Origin: Albimonas marina
GTDB taxonomy: Bacteria > Pseudomonadota > Alphaproteobacteria > Rhodobacterales > Rhodobacteraceae
Direction of reading: 5' to 3'
Length of the DNA stretch: 64,000 nucleotides
Assembly: GCF_029223255.1 (NCBI RefSeq)
Contig: NZ_JARHUC010000010.1
Span: 1-64,000, forward strand
Position numbers and translations under genes: made by a program. This document shows, in pieces, positions 33,937 through 40,329 of the stretch. Below the pieces are notes generated by a model that did no database searches, was not told the DNA's origin, and was given only the letters and a program-made list of their open reading frames with translations. Every line of letters starts with the position of its first letter. Positions within the stretch are counted from its first letter, which is position 1.

Positions 33937-34467
33937 TCACCGCCACCATCCCCGGATTGCAAAGGGGAGATTCGACAGATGGCGAAGCCGCCGAAGAAAA
34001 CGATCCAGCAACAGGTCGCGGAGCTGGCCGATATCCAGTCCATTACGCGCGCTGCGATCGAGGAACTGGCCCATGCGATCCGCACGCAGCGCGAGCATAT
34101 TGCGATCCTTGAAGCGGCAATGATCGCTTTCGTGCGCAGCGGCGCGACAGATGCCGATGGGCTGAGACGCGCATTCGGTGAGGCGGCGGATGCGGCGGAT
34201 CCAACCTTCCGCCCCGGGATCGAGCTCGCCCTGGACGACCTTCTCATGCGGCTCGAGGCCGGACGGGAGGGCTGATCCACACTCCCGCAGCAGACGCGCG
34301 CGAAGATCCGAGGCGCGATCGGGCGGCTTGCGCAGAACCGCGAAGAACGCATCGGGGTAATCGGTCAGGCTGGGAAGCGGCTCCATTTCCATCCGACCGC
34401 GGAGGATCACGCCGCCGCTCGCGGCCTGCCGCGAAAGACTGACGATCTCGGAAGTGCTTTCATCCAT
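33937..34467 (-). CDS. Possible early gene with a helicase-like peptide
   Basis: A 176-residue frame that begins 6 bases after the cro-like stop and has GGAG 9 bases before its ATG at 34467; a GTG at 34476 overlaps the cro stop. Its first 65 codons look genuinely coding and include SLSRQAASGGVILRG, almost identical to LARQAASGGVILRG of the helicase-like ATPase, with DNA similarity over about 45 bases. The remaining 110 codons lie antisense to the better-looking gene at 33979-34275 and may be only an open shadow. The true product may therefore be shorter or broken by recombination. Confidence 0.35.
   Translation of the reverse strand: MDESTSEIVSLSRQAASGGVILRGRMEMEPLPSLTDYPDAFFAVLRKPPDRASDLRARLLRECGSALPSGLEPHEKVVQGELDPGAEGWIRRIRRLTECASQPIGICRAAAHESDHCRFKDRNMLALRADRMGQFLDRSARNGLDIGQLRDLLLDRFLRRLRHLSNLPFAIRGWWR
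33979..34275 (+). CDS. Hypothetical small phage protein opposite to the early operon
   Basis: A 98-residue protein (MAKPPKKTIQQQVAELADIQ at the start) that is helical and has a heptad-like pattern in IEELAHAIRTQREHIAILEA, then a domain with ATDADGLRRAFGEAADAADP and RPGIELALDDLLMRLE. GGGGAG lies about 10 bases before the ATG. Codon use is consistent throughout, so I favour this frame over the antisense one. Its direction is opposite to the surrounding early genes, which is unusual and may indicate antisense regulation or a moron gene. No function recognised. Confidence 0.65.
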   Translation: MAKPPKKTIQQQVAELADIQSITRAAIEELAHAIRTQREHIAILEAAMIAFVRSGATDADGLRRAFGEAADAADPTFRPGIELALDDLLMRLEAGREG

Positions 34468-34472
34468 CTCGA

Positions 34473-34709
34473 TCACTCCGCGGCCAGGGTCGGGCGCTCG
34501 GTCGAATTCGTGCCCTTCGTGTTGTTGACCCAGACGCTGCAGGGGACGCTTCCCTCGGTCAGCGCCTCGATCCGTTGCGCCAACCGCAAACCCGGAAGCT
34601 CCCTTCCGGTTTCGAGCATCGAGACGAAGCTCTGGGAGACGCCGAGCTCGTGCGCGAGCGCGGCCTGCGTTTGGTTTTTCTCTGCTCGGTAGGTTGCGAG
34701 TGGGTGCAT
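34473..34709 (-). CDS. Cro-like helix-turn-helix repressor
   Basis: A 78-residue protein with an XRE-type helix-turn-helix: NQTQAALAHELGVSQSFVSM followed by LETGRELPGLRLAQRIEALT. It is transcribed leftward toward the early operon and is divergent from the CI-like gene, the usual Cro position. Its promoter is 10 bases before the ATG, so the mRNA would be leaderless or nearly so. It probably binds the operators between the two regulators and favours lytic growth. Confidence 0.85.
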   Translation of the reverse strand: MHPLATYRAEKNQTQAALAHELGVSQSFVSMLETGRELPGLRLAQRIEALTEGSVPCSVWVNNTKGTNSTERPTLAAE

Positions 34710-34718
34710 GGCGGCCTC

Positions 34719-34746
34719 ATATTAGCCAAACCCATATTTCTGTCAA
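34719..34746 (-). promoter_or_regulatory. Promoter of the cro/early operon
   Basis: On the minus strand TTGACA (34746-34741) is followed after 16 bases by TAATAT (34724-34719). This is close to a perfect sigma-70 promoter and very unusual in this GC-rich DNA. The predicted transcription start is at about 34712-34710, one to three bases before the cro ATG at 34709. A TTAGC-containing repeat overlaps the promoter, consistent with repression by the CI-like protein. Confidence 0.8.
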
Positions 34747-34800
34747 TCTTAGCGAACCCGAAACATGAGCCTCGGCATATCGACGGCAACATTAGCCCCA
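34721..34800. promoter_or_regulatory. Operator region between CI- and Cro-like genes
   Basis: The element TTAGCCAAACCC at 34722-34733 is repeated as TTAGCGAACCC at 34749-34759, and a third TTAGC follows at 34791. The first copy sits between the -10 and -35 of the early promoter and the second immediately upstream of the -35. Spacing of 27 bases and location are as expected for repressor binding sites. Which protein binds which copy cannot be read from the sequence. Confidence 0.55.
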
Positions 34801-34815
34801 TTCATAAGCGGGCCC

Positions 34816-35109
34816 ATGAAGCTTCGAGTGCGCGATATCAGACGGGCGGCCGGGATCACCCAGGAAGAGCTCGCCGCGGCCGCCGGGATTACGCAATCCA
34901 TGGTTAGTCATATCGAGCGCGGCCGTGATCGGCCGGGCCTGGAAACGCTCGAACTCATGGCGAAGGCGCTCAATGTGAGCGTGAGCGACCTTTTCGAGCG
35001 CCCCGAAGACGCACGCCTCCCGTTTGAGATTCTCGACGTCGCGCGCACGCTGTCGGAAGAAGATCAAGCAGCACTGCTGCAGCTTGCAAAACGGCTTGCC
35101 GGGCAATAG
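34816..35109 (+). CDS. CI-like repressor, short form
   Basis: A 97-residue protein with a clear XRE helix-turn-helix, AGITQEELAAAAGITQSMVS followed by HIERGRDRPGLETLELMAKA, and a short C-terminal helical tail (SEEDQAALLQLAKRLAG). It has no peptidase domain, so RecA-dependent self-cleavage as in lambda CI is not possible and induction must use another route. An in-frame ATG at 34765 would give 114 residues, but the 34816 start lies directly before the domain. It is divergent from the cro-like gene. Confidence 0.8.
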   Translation: MKLRVRDIRRAAGITQEELAAAAGITQSMVSHIERGRDRPGLETLELMAKALNVSVSDLFERPEDARLPFEILDVARTLSEEDQAALLQLAKRLAGQ

Positions 35110-35361
35110 CCCCCAACCTCAACTTCACCGCATACAAATAAACACGCCTCCGGCTTGATGCATCCAGCTGGCCCAATACGGCCGCCAGCTCTCGGGAGTA
35201 TCTTGTCATTTCCGCCCCTAATTTTTTTGGACTGCCAACGCAGCCCAAAGGGGACCTTAGCATCTCATCGCCGGCCACAATATGAGCGTGGCTAGTTTTT
35301 TGGCTTGAAGAATGGATTAGCTGTGCTCATATTCTGAGGCAATCCGCAATAGGAGGGCCTC
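35110..35361. other. Non-coding region before the integrase operon
   Basis: This 252-base stretch has no gene. It is more AT-rich than its surroundings, with T-runs at 35220-35228 and 35295-35301. It contains the candidate promoter at 35305-35333 and a possible weak hairpin with AGCTGGC and GCCAGCT arms around 35166-35193. Together these could end the repressor transcript and start the integration operon. Confidence 0.5.
35305..35333 (+). promoter_or_regulatory. Candidate promoter of the integrase operon
   Basis: TTGAAG (35305-35310) is followed after exactly 17 bases by CATATT (35328-35333), and the first gene starts 28 bases further with a strong AGGAGG. The elements match sigma-70 at four to five of six positions each. 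No other good pair is visible between 35110 and 35361. It would drive the seven-gene rightward operon that includes the integrase. Confidence 0.5.
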
Positions 35362-35676
35362 ATGCCTGCACCCGTTCCACCGCCGCTGCCGCCGATCAGC
35401 GACGAAGTCCTCGACCAACTGGCCGACGTCGCCGACCAGGTGCTTGAACGGCGCGCGTCCGCCGAGGGCGTTGCGCTTCTGTGCCTCTGCGCGCCCGCCG
35501 CGCTGCGAGAGCTGCAGGCCCGCAGGGCGGAAGCCGCTCGGATCCGCACCGTCGCCGACAGGCTCGCAAGCCGGCGCGAGCGATCCCGCACGCCGCTCCC
35601 CGATCTGGCGCGGGCAAACGTCATCACGCTCGCACCTCCCCTGAGCCCTTCGACGAAGATGCTGGGGGAGGGCTGA
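35362..35676 (+). CDS. Hypothetical protein, first gene of the integrase operon
   Basis: A 104-residue protein starting MPAPVPPPLPPISDEVLDQL, a proline-rich opening followed by a charged helical body with ELQARRAEAARIRTVADRLA. AGGAGG lies 7 bases before the ATG. It reads rightward with the integrase and ends 3 bases before a very small membrane-protein gene. No domain is recognised. Confidence 0.65.
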   Translation: MPAPVPPPLPPISDEVLDQLADVADQVLERRASAEGVALLCLCAPAALRELQARRAEAARIRTVADRLASRRERSRTPLPDLARANVITLAPPLSPSTKMLGEG

Positions 35677-35679
35677 GCC

Positions 35680-35778
35680 ATGGCCGAGAGCATCGGCTTC
35701 GCGCTGTTCCTCTGCGGCCTGGGCGGGTTTCTCGCCGGCCTCGGGGTCGGCCTGGCGACGCGGAGGGCTCGCGAATGA
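35680..35778 (+). CDS. 32-residue single-span membrane microprotein
   Basis: An ATG at 35680 with GGAGGG 8 bases upstream opens a 32-codon frame whose stop overlaps the next gene as ATGA (35775-35778). The peptide is one hydrophobic Gly/Leu-rich helix (about residues 6-26, FALFLCGLGGFLAGLGVGLA) followed by a basic tail (TRRARE), a clear single-pass layout with the C-terminus inside. Its small size explains why it is easily missed. Function unknown. The GxxxG-like glycines suggest helix packing or oligomer formation. Confidence 0.65.
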   Translation: MAESIGFALFLCGLGGFLAGLGVGLATRRARE

Positions 35779-36092
35779 GAACGCCGCCCGGCCCCTCCCT
35801 CTCGAACCCCGCGGTTCAGCCGCCCCGCGTCTTCGTCCGCTCGGCCGAGGTCGCCGACCTGCTGGGCTACGCCTCCGCCCAATCCTTCCGCGGCGCACGT
35901 CGGCGGCTCGAGGACGAGGAGGACTTCCCGCCGCCGGCGCGCATGGCCGGGCGGGAATACCTATGGCGGACAGGTGAGGTCCTCGCCTGGATGGACCGCC
36001 CGCCGGCGTCCGTCGCCGGGGTTCCGGATCTCTCGCCCGAGGATCTCGCGGTCGACCGCGCGATCCTGATGCGCAGGGCGGCGCAAGCATGA
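35775..36092 (+). CDS. Putative excisionase/AlpA-type HTH protein
   Basis: A 105-residue protein. Residues about 22-75 read RSAEVADLLGYASAQSFRGA, then DFPPPARMAGREYLWRTGEV and LAWMDR. This is the winged-helix pattern of AlpA and Xis-type proteins: a helix-turn-helix, then 'fP.p....g...W....v..w'. It lies directly before the integrase with an ATGA overlap on both sides, and GGAGGG precedes its start. As a directionality factor it would steer the integrase toward excision. Confidence 0.75.
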   Translation: MRTPPGPSLSNPAVQPPRVFVRSAEVADLLGYASAQSFRGARRRLEDEEDFPPPARMAGREYLWRTGEVLAWMDRPPASVAGVPDLSPEDLAVDRAILMRRAAQA

Positions 36093-37303
36093 GCCGCCGC
36101 CCCACCTCCCGCCCGAAACCGCCGCGCCTCGGTCCGCTCGCGGAGCTGGAGGCGCGGCGCGAGCCGCCGCCCGCCGGGCTCCGCGACCGCCCCCGCGCCG
36201 ACGGATCCTGGCGTCTGTGGTGGGAGCCCTCCTCGGCCGCGCGCCAGCTGGGGTTCGAGCCGGTCGAGCTCGATCCGAACCGGCTGACCTGGTCGCTGCG
36301 CCAGGCCGCCGGCCTGAACCGCAAGGTGCTGCAGGCGCGCGAGGGCGTAACGCTGACCGCCGGCGCGACGCGCACCGTCTCGGCCCTTGCCGCGCGCTAC
36401 CGCCAGTCGCCGGCCTGGACGAAGCTGCGCCCCGCGACCCAGCGCGACTATGACGCCACCCTCCGGCGGATCGAGAAGAAGTGGGGGGACGCGCGTGCCG
36501 CGACCTTCACCAAGCCGATCGTCTACGAATGGTTCGAGACGCTGCACCGTGAGAGCGGCGAGAGCCTCGCCGTGCACGACGTGCGCGTCTTCTCGGTCCT
36601 GTTCTCCTACGGGGAGCGGATCGGCTGGGTGCAGCACAACCCCGCCACCCGCCTCAAGCTGACCACGCCGCCGCCGCGCGACCGCGTTCTGAGCTGGGAG
36701 GAGTTCGACGCCCTGCTGGCCGCGGCCGAGCGCAAGGGCTGGCCCGGGATGGCGCTGGCGATCGCTCTCGCCTGGTATCAGGGACAGCGTCAGGCCGACG
36801 TCCTGGCGGCCACGCTGGGCGAGTTCGGCGCGGACGACGTCTGGCGCTTCGCCCGCTCGAAGGCCCGGGCGGGATCTTCGCAGAAGTCGGCCGCGATCCC
36901 GCTGCATTCCGAGCTGCTCCCCCGCATCGCCGCGCGACGCGCCGAGCTCGAGGCCGCCGGCGCCGATCCCGACGCACCCATGATCGCGCGCGAGGATGGC
37001 GCCGCCTACCTCGACGACCACTTCCGCCACCGCTTCGCCGAGATCCGCAAAGCCGCGGCGAAGCGGATGCCCTCGCTGCGCGACGTCCAGTTCCGCGACC
37101 TCCGCCGCTCCTGGGCGTGGTGGTCGCGCGAGGGCGGCTCCACCGAACGCGACCGCGCGGACGGGCTGGGCAACCAGTCCGACAAGAACGCCCGCCTCGG
37201 CCAGACCTACAACCCCGCCTCCTTCGCCGGCGCGAAGCGGGCCGTTGAAGCCATGCGGCGCCCGGGTGGTCCGGCCGCCGACGAACCGGAGGACGACCGT
37301 TGA
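36089..37303 (+). CDS. int: Tyrosine integrase
   Basis: A 404-residue phage integrase. Residues about 100-190 form the SAM-like core-binding domain (RPATQRDYDATLRRIEKKWG), and 200-390 the catalytic domain. The first catalytic arginine is R234 (YQGQRQADVL), the lysine is in the SKARAGSSQKS region (about 256-266), the second arginine is R339, and the nucleophile is Y374 (GQTYNP). The usual histidine of the HxxR box is R336 (FRDLRR) and the 'GH' histidine is N362. Arginine in the first of these positions is common in alphaproteobacterial phage integrases as I recall. It acts at the tRNA-Lys attachment site. Confidence 0.92.
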   Translation: MSRRPTSRPKPPRLGPLAELEARREPPPAGLRDRPRADGSWRLWWEPSSAARQLGFEPVELDPNRLTWSLRQAAGLNRKVLQAREGVTLTAGATRTVSALAARYRQSPAWTKLRPATQRDYDATLRRIEKKWGDARAATFTKPIVYEWFETLHRESGESLAVHDVRVFSVLFSYGERIGWVQHNPATRLKLTTPPPRDRVLSWEEFDALLAAAERKGWPGMALAIALAWYQGQRQADVLAATLGEFGADDVWRFARSKARAGSSQKSAAIPLHSELLPRIAARRAELEAAGADPDAPMIAREDGAAYLDDHFRHRFAEIRKAAAKRMPSLRDVQFRDLRRSWAWWSREGGSTERDRADGLGNQSDKNARLGQTYNPASFAGAKRAVEAMRRPGGPAADEPEDDR

Positions 37304-37566
37304 AGCTCTCGGACTTTCTCACCGGCCTGACCGGAGACGGCGGCCGCCAGGCCGATGCCGGCACGCGCCGCGCAGAGGCCCGCCTGGCGCGCCAGCGCGC
37401 GCTCTGGGACGACACCCCCCGCAAGACCAAGGGCAGCCGTCAGCGGCGCAGGAAGGCGGCGGACAAGGACGCCAAGATCCGGGCCGCGGCCGCGCGAAAG
37501 ACCGCGCTCAAGGCGAAGCGCCACGCCCGGCGCGCGCCGGCCCTGAGCCGGGAGGATCTCGGATGA
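37300..37566 (+). CDS. Small basic phage protein
   Basis: An 88-residue protein starting with a TTG that overlaps the integrase stop (TTGA). The N-terminus MKLSDFLTGLTGDGG is followed by a lysine/arginine-rich helical region with many RRA/KAA units, implying nucleic-acid or membrane binding. Translational coupling to the integrase is likely. Its stop overlaps the next start (ATGA). No family recognised. Confidence 0.6.
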   Translation: MKLSDFLTGLTGDGGRQADAGTRRAEARLARQRALWDDTPRKTKGSRQRRRKAADKDAKIRAAAARKTALKAKRHARRAPALSREDLG

Positions 37567-38057
37567 CCACGCCTATTCCCCACGCCGCCCTCCTCGAGGC
37601 CTTCGAGGAGGTGCGCCGCCAGTTCGTCTATCGCCCAGACGGCTGGTTCGATCGCTGGCGCGTGATGCGCCCGCAGGGTTCGCCGCCGCAGCTGGTGGGG
37701 GACTGCGAGGATTTCAGCCTGACCGTCCTCGCCAAGGTCTACGGCGGGACCTGGCCGATGATCCGCGCCCTGATATTCAGCGGCAAGGCCACGCTCTGGC
37801 ATGTCGAGACGCCGGACGGCGGGCACGCGGTCGGCGAGCTCGAGACGGATCTGGGCCGATTCCGCTTCGACAACGTCAGCCCTGTCGTCCGCTCAGCTGA
37901 GGGGTTCGTGAGCTCTCGCCCGCACTACGTCTGGCGATACCGGACCAGTCCGCTCCGCCTGCTGGTGAAGATGTTCCCGCTTGGGATCTTCGCCGCCGGC
38001 GTGATCTTCGCCGCCGCCCTGGCCGCGGCGATCAGCTTCGGAGGTCTCCCGACATGA
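37563..38057 (+). CDS. Transglutaminase-like cysteine peptidase with a membrane anchor
   Basis: A 164-residue protein. The GDCEDFS motif puts the nucleophile at C48, HAVGEL gives H88, and RFRFDN gives D103: the Cys-His-Asp triad order of bacterial transglutaminase-like peptidases. A hydrophobic segment at about 140-160 near the C-terminus predicts a membrane anchor. The family includes peptidases that cut adhesins or act on cell-surface proteins. A membrane-tethered version in a phage integration operon is unexpected and could alter the lysogen surface. The frame starts at an ATG overlapping the upstream stop. Confidence 0.7.
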   Translation: MTTPIPHAALLEAFEEVRRQFVYRPDGWFDRWRVMRPQGSPPQLVGDCEDFSLTVLAKVYGGTWPMIRALIFSGKATLWHVETPDGGHAVGELETDLGRFRFDNVSPVVRSAEGFVSSRPHYVWRYRTSPLRLLVKMFPLGIFAAGVIFAAALAAAISFGGLPT

Positions 38058-38335
38058 CGAACCGCCTTCTCCTCGAGCGGTGCCATTCCGAGCTTTGCAA
38101 CCATCTCGGCCAGATCATTGCCACGCAGGACCGGATCGAAGCTGAGCATCGGATGATGGCGGCCGCGGGGGTCCTCGCCCTGCCGACCGAACTCGATCAG
38201 GGACGTAGCCTCGAGCGGCTTCGCTCCCTCCTCCGGGATCTCGAGCATGAGTTGGGCAGCCGGCCGCGAAAAACGGATCCCTGGGTCGGCCGCATGATCG
38301 ACAGGCAAGAAGTACCCGCCGCCCCCACTGACTAG
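38054..38335 (+). CDS. Small hypothetical protein at the end of the integrase operon
   Basis: A 93-residue helical protein with MTNRLLLERCHSELCNHLGQ at the start and SLERLRSLLRDLEHELGSRP further on. Its ATG overlaps the peptidase stop as ATGA. It is the last gene of the rightward operon and is followed by about 200 bases without a gene, in which no T-tailed hairpin is seen. No domain recognised. Confidence 0.6.
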   Translation: MTNRLLLERCHSELCNHLGQIIATQDRIEAEHRMMAAAGVLALPTELDQGRSLERLRSLLRDLEHELGSRPRKTDPWVGRMIDRQEVPAAPTD

Positions 38336-38537
38336 ACCAGCGCATCAGCGAGAGCGCGGAGGCGTCCAACTTTACATTTGTCCCCAACTATCGGACGATC
38401 GCGTTTGCGGGATACGCTGGAGAATGCCCTCTCCGCCCTCCATTTGAGCGGGCGGAAAACTGCTGAACGGTTGCCCATCGGATGGCAGCCTATCGTTGGC
38501 AGTTCACAGGGACCAGGGCCCGCAACTCCCCCTAACT
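38336..38537. other. Non-coding gap between convergent genes
   Basis: This 202-base gap separates the rightward integrase operon from the leftward DUF3800 gene. Composition shifts here from GC-rich to AT-rich, marking the start of the second cargo block. No clear terminator hairpin with a T-run was found. Confidence 0.4.
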
Positions 38538-39410
38538 CTAGATATCATAACCATAAAATTGAAATATCTTGCGCTGCTCAGCCGTCAGAACACCAAGCTC
38601 TCTCTTTGAAGTCGGCTGCAACACAACCCCGTAGTCCGCCGCGACCTGGCCCGGCCTAATAGTTCTTGGCTCAAGCGCAATGCGGGGCCGAAGAGCTTTT
38701 GCGGGCTCAATGTCCCATTTTTTAGATCTAGCATCAGCCGCCTGGTAGAAGGCGCTTGCAACAATATCAGCCAACTGCAGGCCTGCGACTCGATCGTGCG
38801 AAACGTACTCCACGAGACCGAAGCGAAGCGTTTCATGACGAATTTGCCACTTTTGCAAATAGGTTGAATTTCCACTAGCCTGAGCCTTTAATATCTCCCA
38901 ATATGCTTTCGTCTGCTGATAGGAGTGTCCCCCTCGCTTGCTAAATATTACCCTAATGTATGGCAAATTTCCACGATACTCACCAGAGTGCCATGCACAA
39001 AAATCCGTAACCCGCTCCATCAACAATCGAACGCAGTAGTTGTAGAAATACTGCTGCCCACCACGAATTGCAGCTCGCTCGTTACGGTGCCCCCTCATAT
39101 TTTGCTTATTCGACGCAACAACGAACGAACGCAGCGGTTTCTCAGAGAGTATACTAGCCGCCCTCAAGCGCCTAGATGGCTGCAGTTTCCTGTAGTGCAG
39201 CGCTGGACCCTGTCGCGCCCGCACTGCATCGCGAATTTCACGAACCCACTCGACTACCTCGTGCTCATTCGCAGCACGCACGAGAACCGCGCCAATGCAG
39301 AGCCACTCGCTGGCGCCCTCCGGATCTACCGGACGAACCTGCTTGAGACCGTCGTCGCCAGCCTCATCGACATATAGAACGTATCCGTATTCAGAAGCAG
39401 CGTTGCCCAT
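38538..39410 (-). CDS. DUF3800-family protein
   Basis: A 290-residue protein with the family signature YVDEAGDDG near the N-terminus (residues 13-21), an acidic cluster typical of the RNase H-like fold of DUF3800. Further elements fit too: WLCIGAVLV as a second strand, LHYRKL, SFVVASNKQN, a QLADIVASAF motif in the last third with its aspartate, and a YGYDI end. Members are widespread in prophages and defence islands, and a nuclease-like activity has been suggested for the fold, unproven here. The gene lies in AT-rich DNA at the phage end, with opposite direction to its neighbours, typical of a moron. Confidence 0.8.
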   Translation of the reverse strand: MGNAASEYGYVLYVDEAGDDGLKQVRPVDPEGASEWLCIGAVLVRAANEHEVVEWVREIRDAVRARQGPALHYRKLQPSRRLRAASILSEKPLRSFVVASNKQNMRGHRNERAAIRGGQQYFYNYCVRLLMERVTDFCAWHSGEYRGNLPYIRVIFSKRGGHSYQQTKAYWEILKAQASGNSTYLQKWQIRHETLRFGLVEYVSHDRVAGLQLADIVASAFYQAADARSKKWDIEPAKALRPRIALEPRTIRPGQVAADYGVVLQPTSKRELGVLTAEQRKIFQFYGYDI

Positions 39411-39906
39411 GATCCAGAAAAATCACGACGTCTGAACAGTGAGTCAATTTGATTCGCCACCTGCGCAAAACAACGAGCGAACCGATTGGTAGACAGGCGC
39501 ACAGATTTGCTTGTCGACGAGCCGAGCAAGTAGCCAACTGGCAATGATGACACCCATCCGATCGAGAGAGCGCTTTGACCGAATTTCCAATGCAGACCCC
39601 GTCCAGCGCTCAAAGGCCATCGCACCAGACACCTGATCTTTGGAAGCAATGGACAACTCAAACCTGCCATCCATCAATTGACTGCCAACCCAACCAGGGC
39701 GAACTGAAAGCACGGGCAGAACTCGGGCGGGCGCTTTGCTCCTTGCCGGATATCGCCAGCGCCCCCTAGACTGATCTCGGTGCTGGACATGAGGCAAGGT
39801 CGCAGCGGCGCGCATGATCACTCGCTTACACCATGCAACCAAGAACTCGCGCCATTTTTGAGCGCCTGAATTCTCTTATTGACCAAGAATTCAGTCAAAT
39901 AAATAG
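39411..39906. other. AT-rich non-coding region in the right cargo block
   Basis: This stretch of 496 bases lies between the divergent DUF3800 gene and the two-gene unit and should hold both promoters. A minus-strand open frame at 39444-39842 covers most of it but has no ribosome-binding site, no recognisable domain and a disordered composition, so I do not call it. No repeats or hairpins stand out. Confidence 0.4.
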
Positions 39907-40329
39907 GTGCCCGAAGTGAGTGAGTATAAGAACCAACACCTAGAAAAGCCAATAAATATTTCAAAGAGCGAAGCTTTTTCAAAAACAACCACAATGGATT
40001 ACAGTCTCAGCCTTGCCGATTTCAACGAAATCAAGCGAGGATCATCAGTGTTTTGCTCGCTTTCCAGGACCAGTCTGCTTATTGGCATTGGGTATTTCGT
40101 CCCACTAGTGCCGAAGTTTATAGAAGATGGCATCGCCGGAATCAGCATTGCGGAGCAGAAGGTTGTCGCGATAATTGCAGGTTTTATTGTATTTAATTTT
40201 CTTCTCTGCGTAATAATTCCCCGAGCAGGGTTCTTAATGCCCACTGAGAAAGCACGCATACTGAGGCACATTCAAAGCTTTTTCGACAGACACGAGCCAA
40301 CCAAACAATCTCTAGAAGGCGGTGAGTAA
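39907..40329 (+). CDS. Two-span membrane protein, cargo unit 1
   Basis: A 140-residue protein. Residues about 55-75 (LLIGIGYFVPLVP) and about 88-108 (VVAIIAGFIVFNFLLCVII) are membrane segments, with basic and acidic soluble ends. The frame can start at the GTG at 39907, a GTG at 39916 or the ATG at 39994; none has a good ribosome-binding site. It overlaps the next gene by 8 bases, so both act together. Codon use is AT-rich compared with the phage. Function unknown; no family recognised. Confidence 0.6.
   Translation: MPEVSEYKNQHLEKPINISKSEAFSKTTTMDYSLSLADFNEIKRGSSVFCSLSRTSLLIGIGYFVPLVPKFIEDGIAGISIAEQKVVAIIAGFIVFNFLLCVIIPRAGFLMPTEKARILRHIQSFFDRHEPTKQSLEGGE

Noticed and set aside
39444-39842. 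A 132-codon minus-strand frame in the right cargo gap
   Set aside because: No ribosome-binding site, no domain and disordered composition with unlikely amino-acid order; treated as non-coding.
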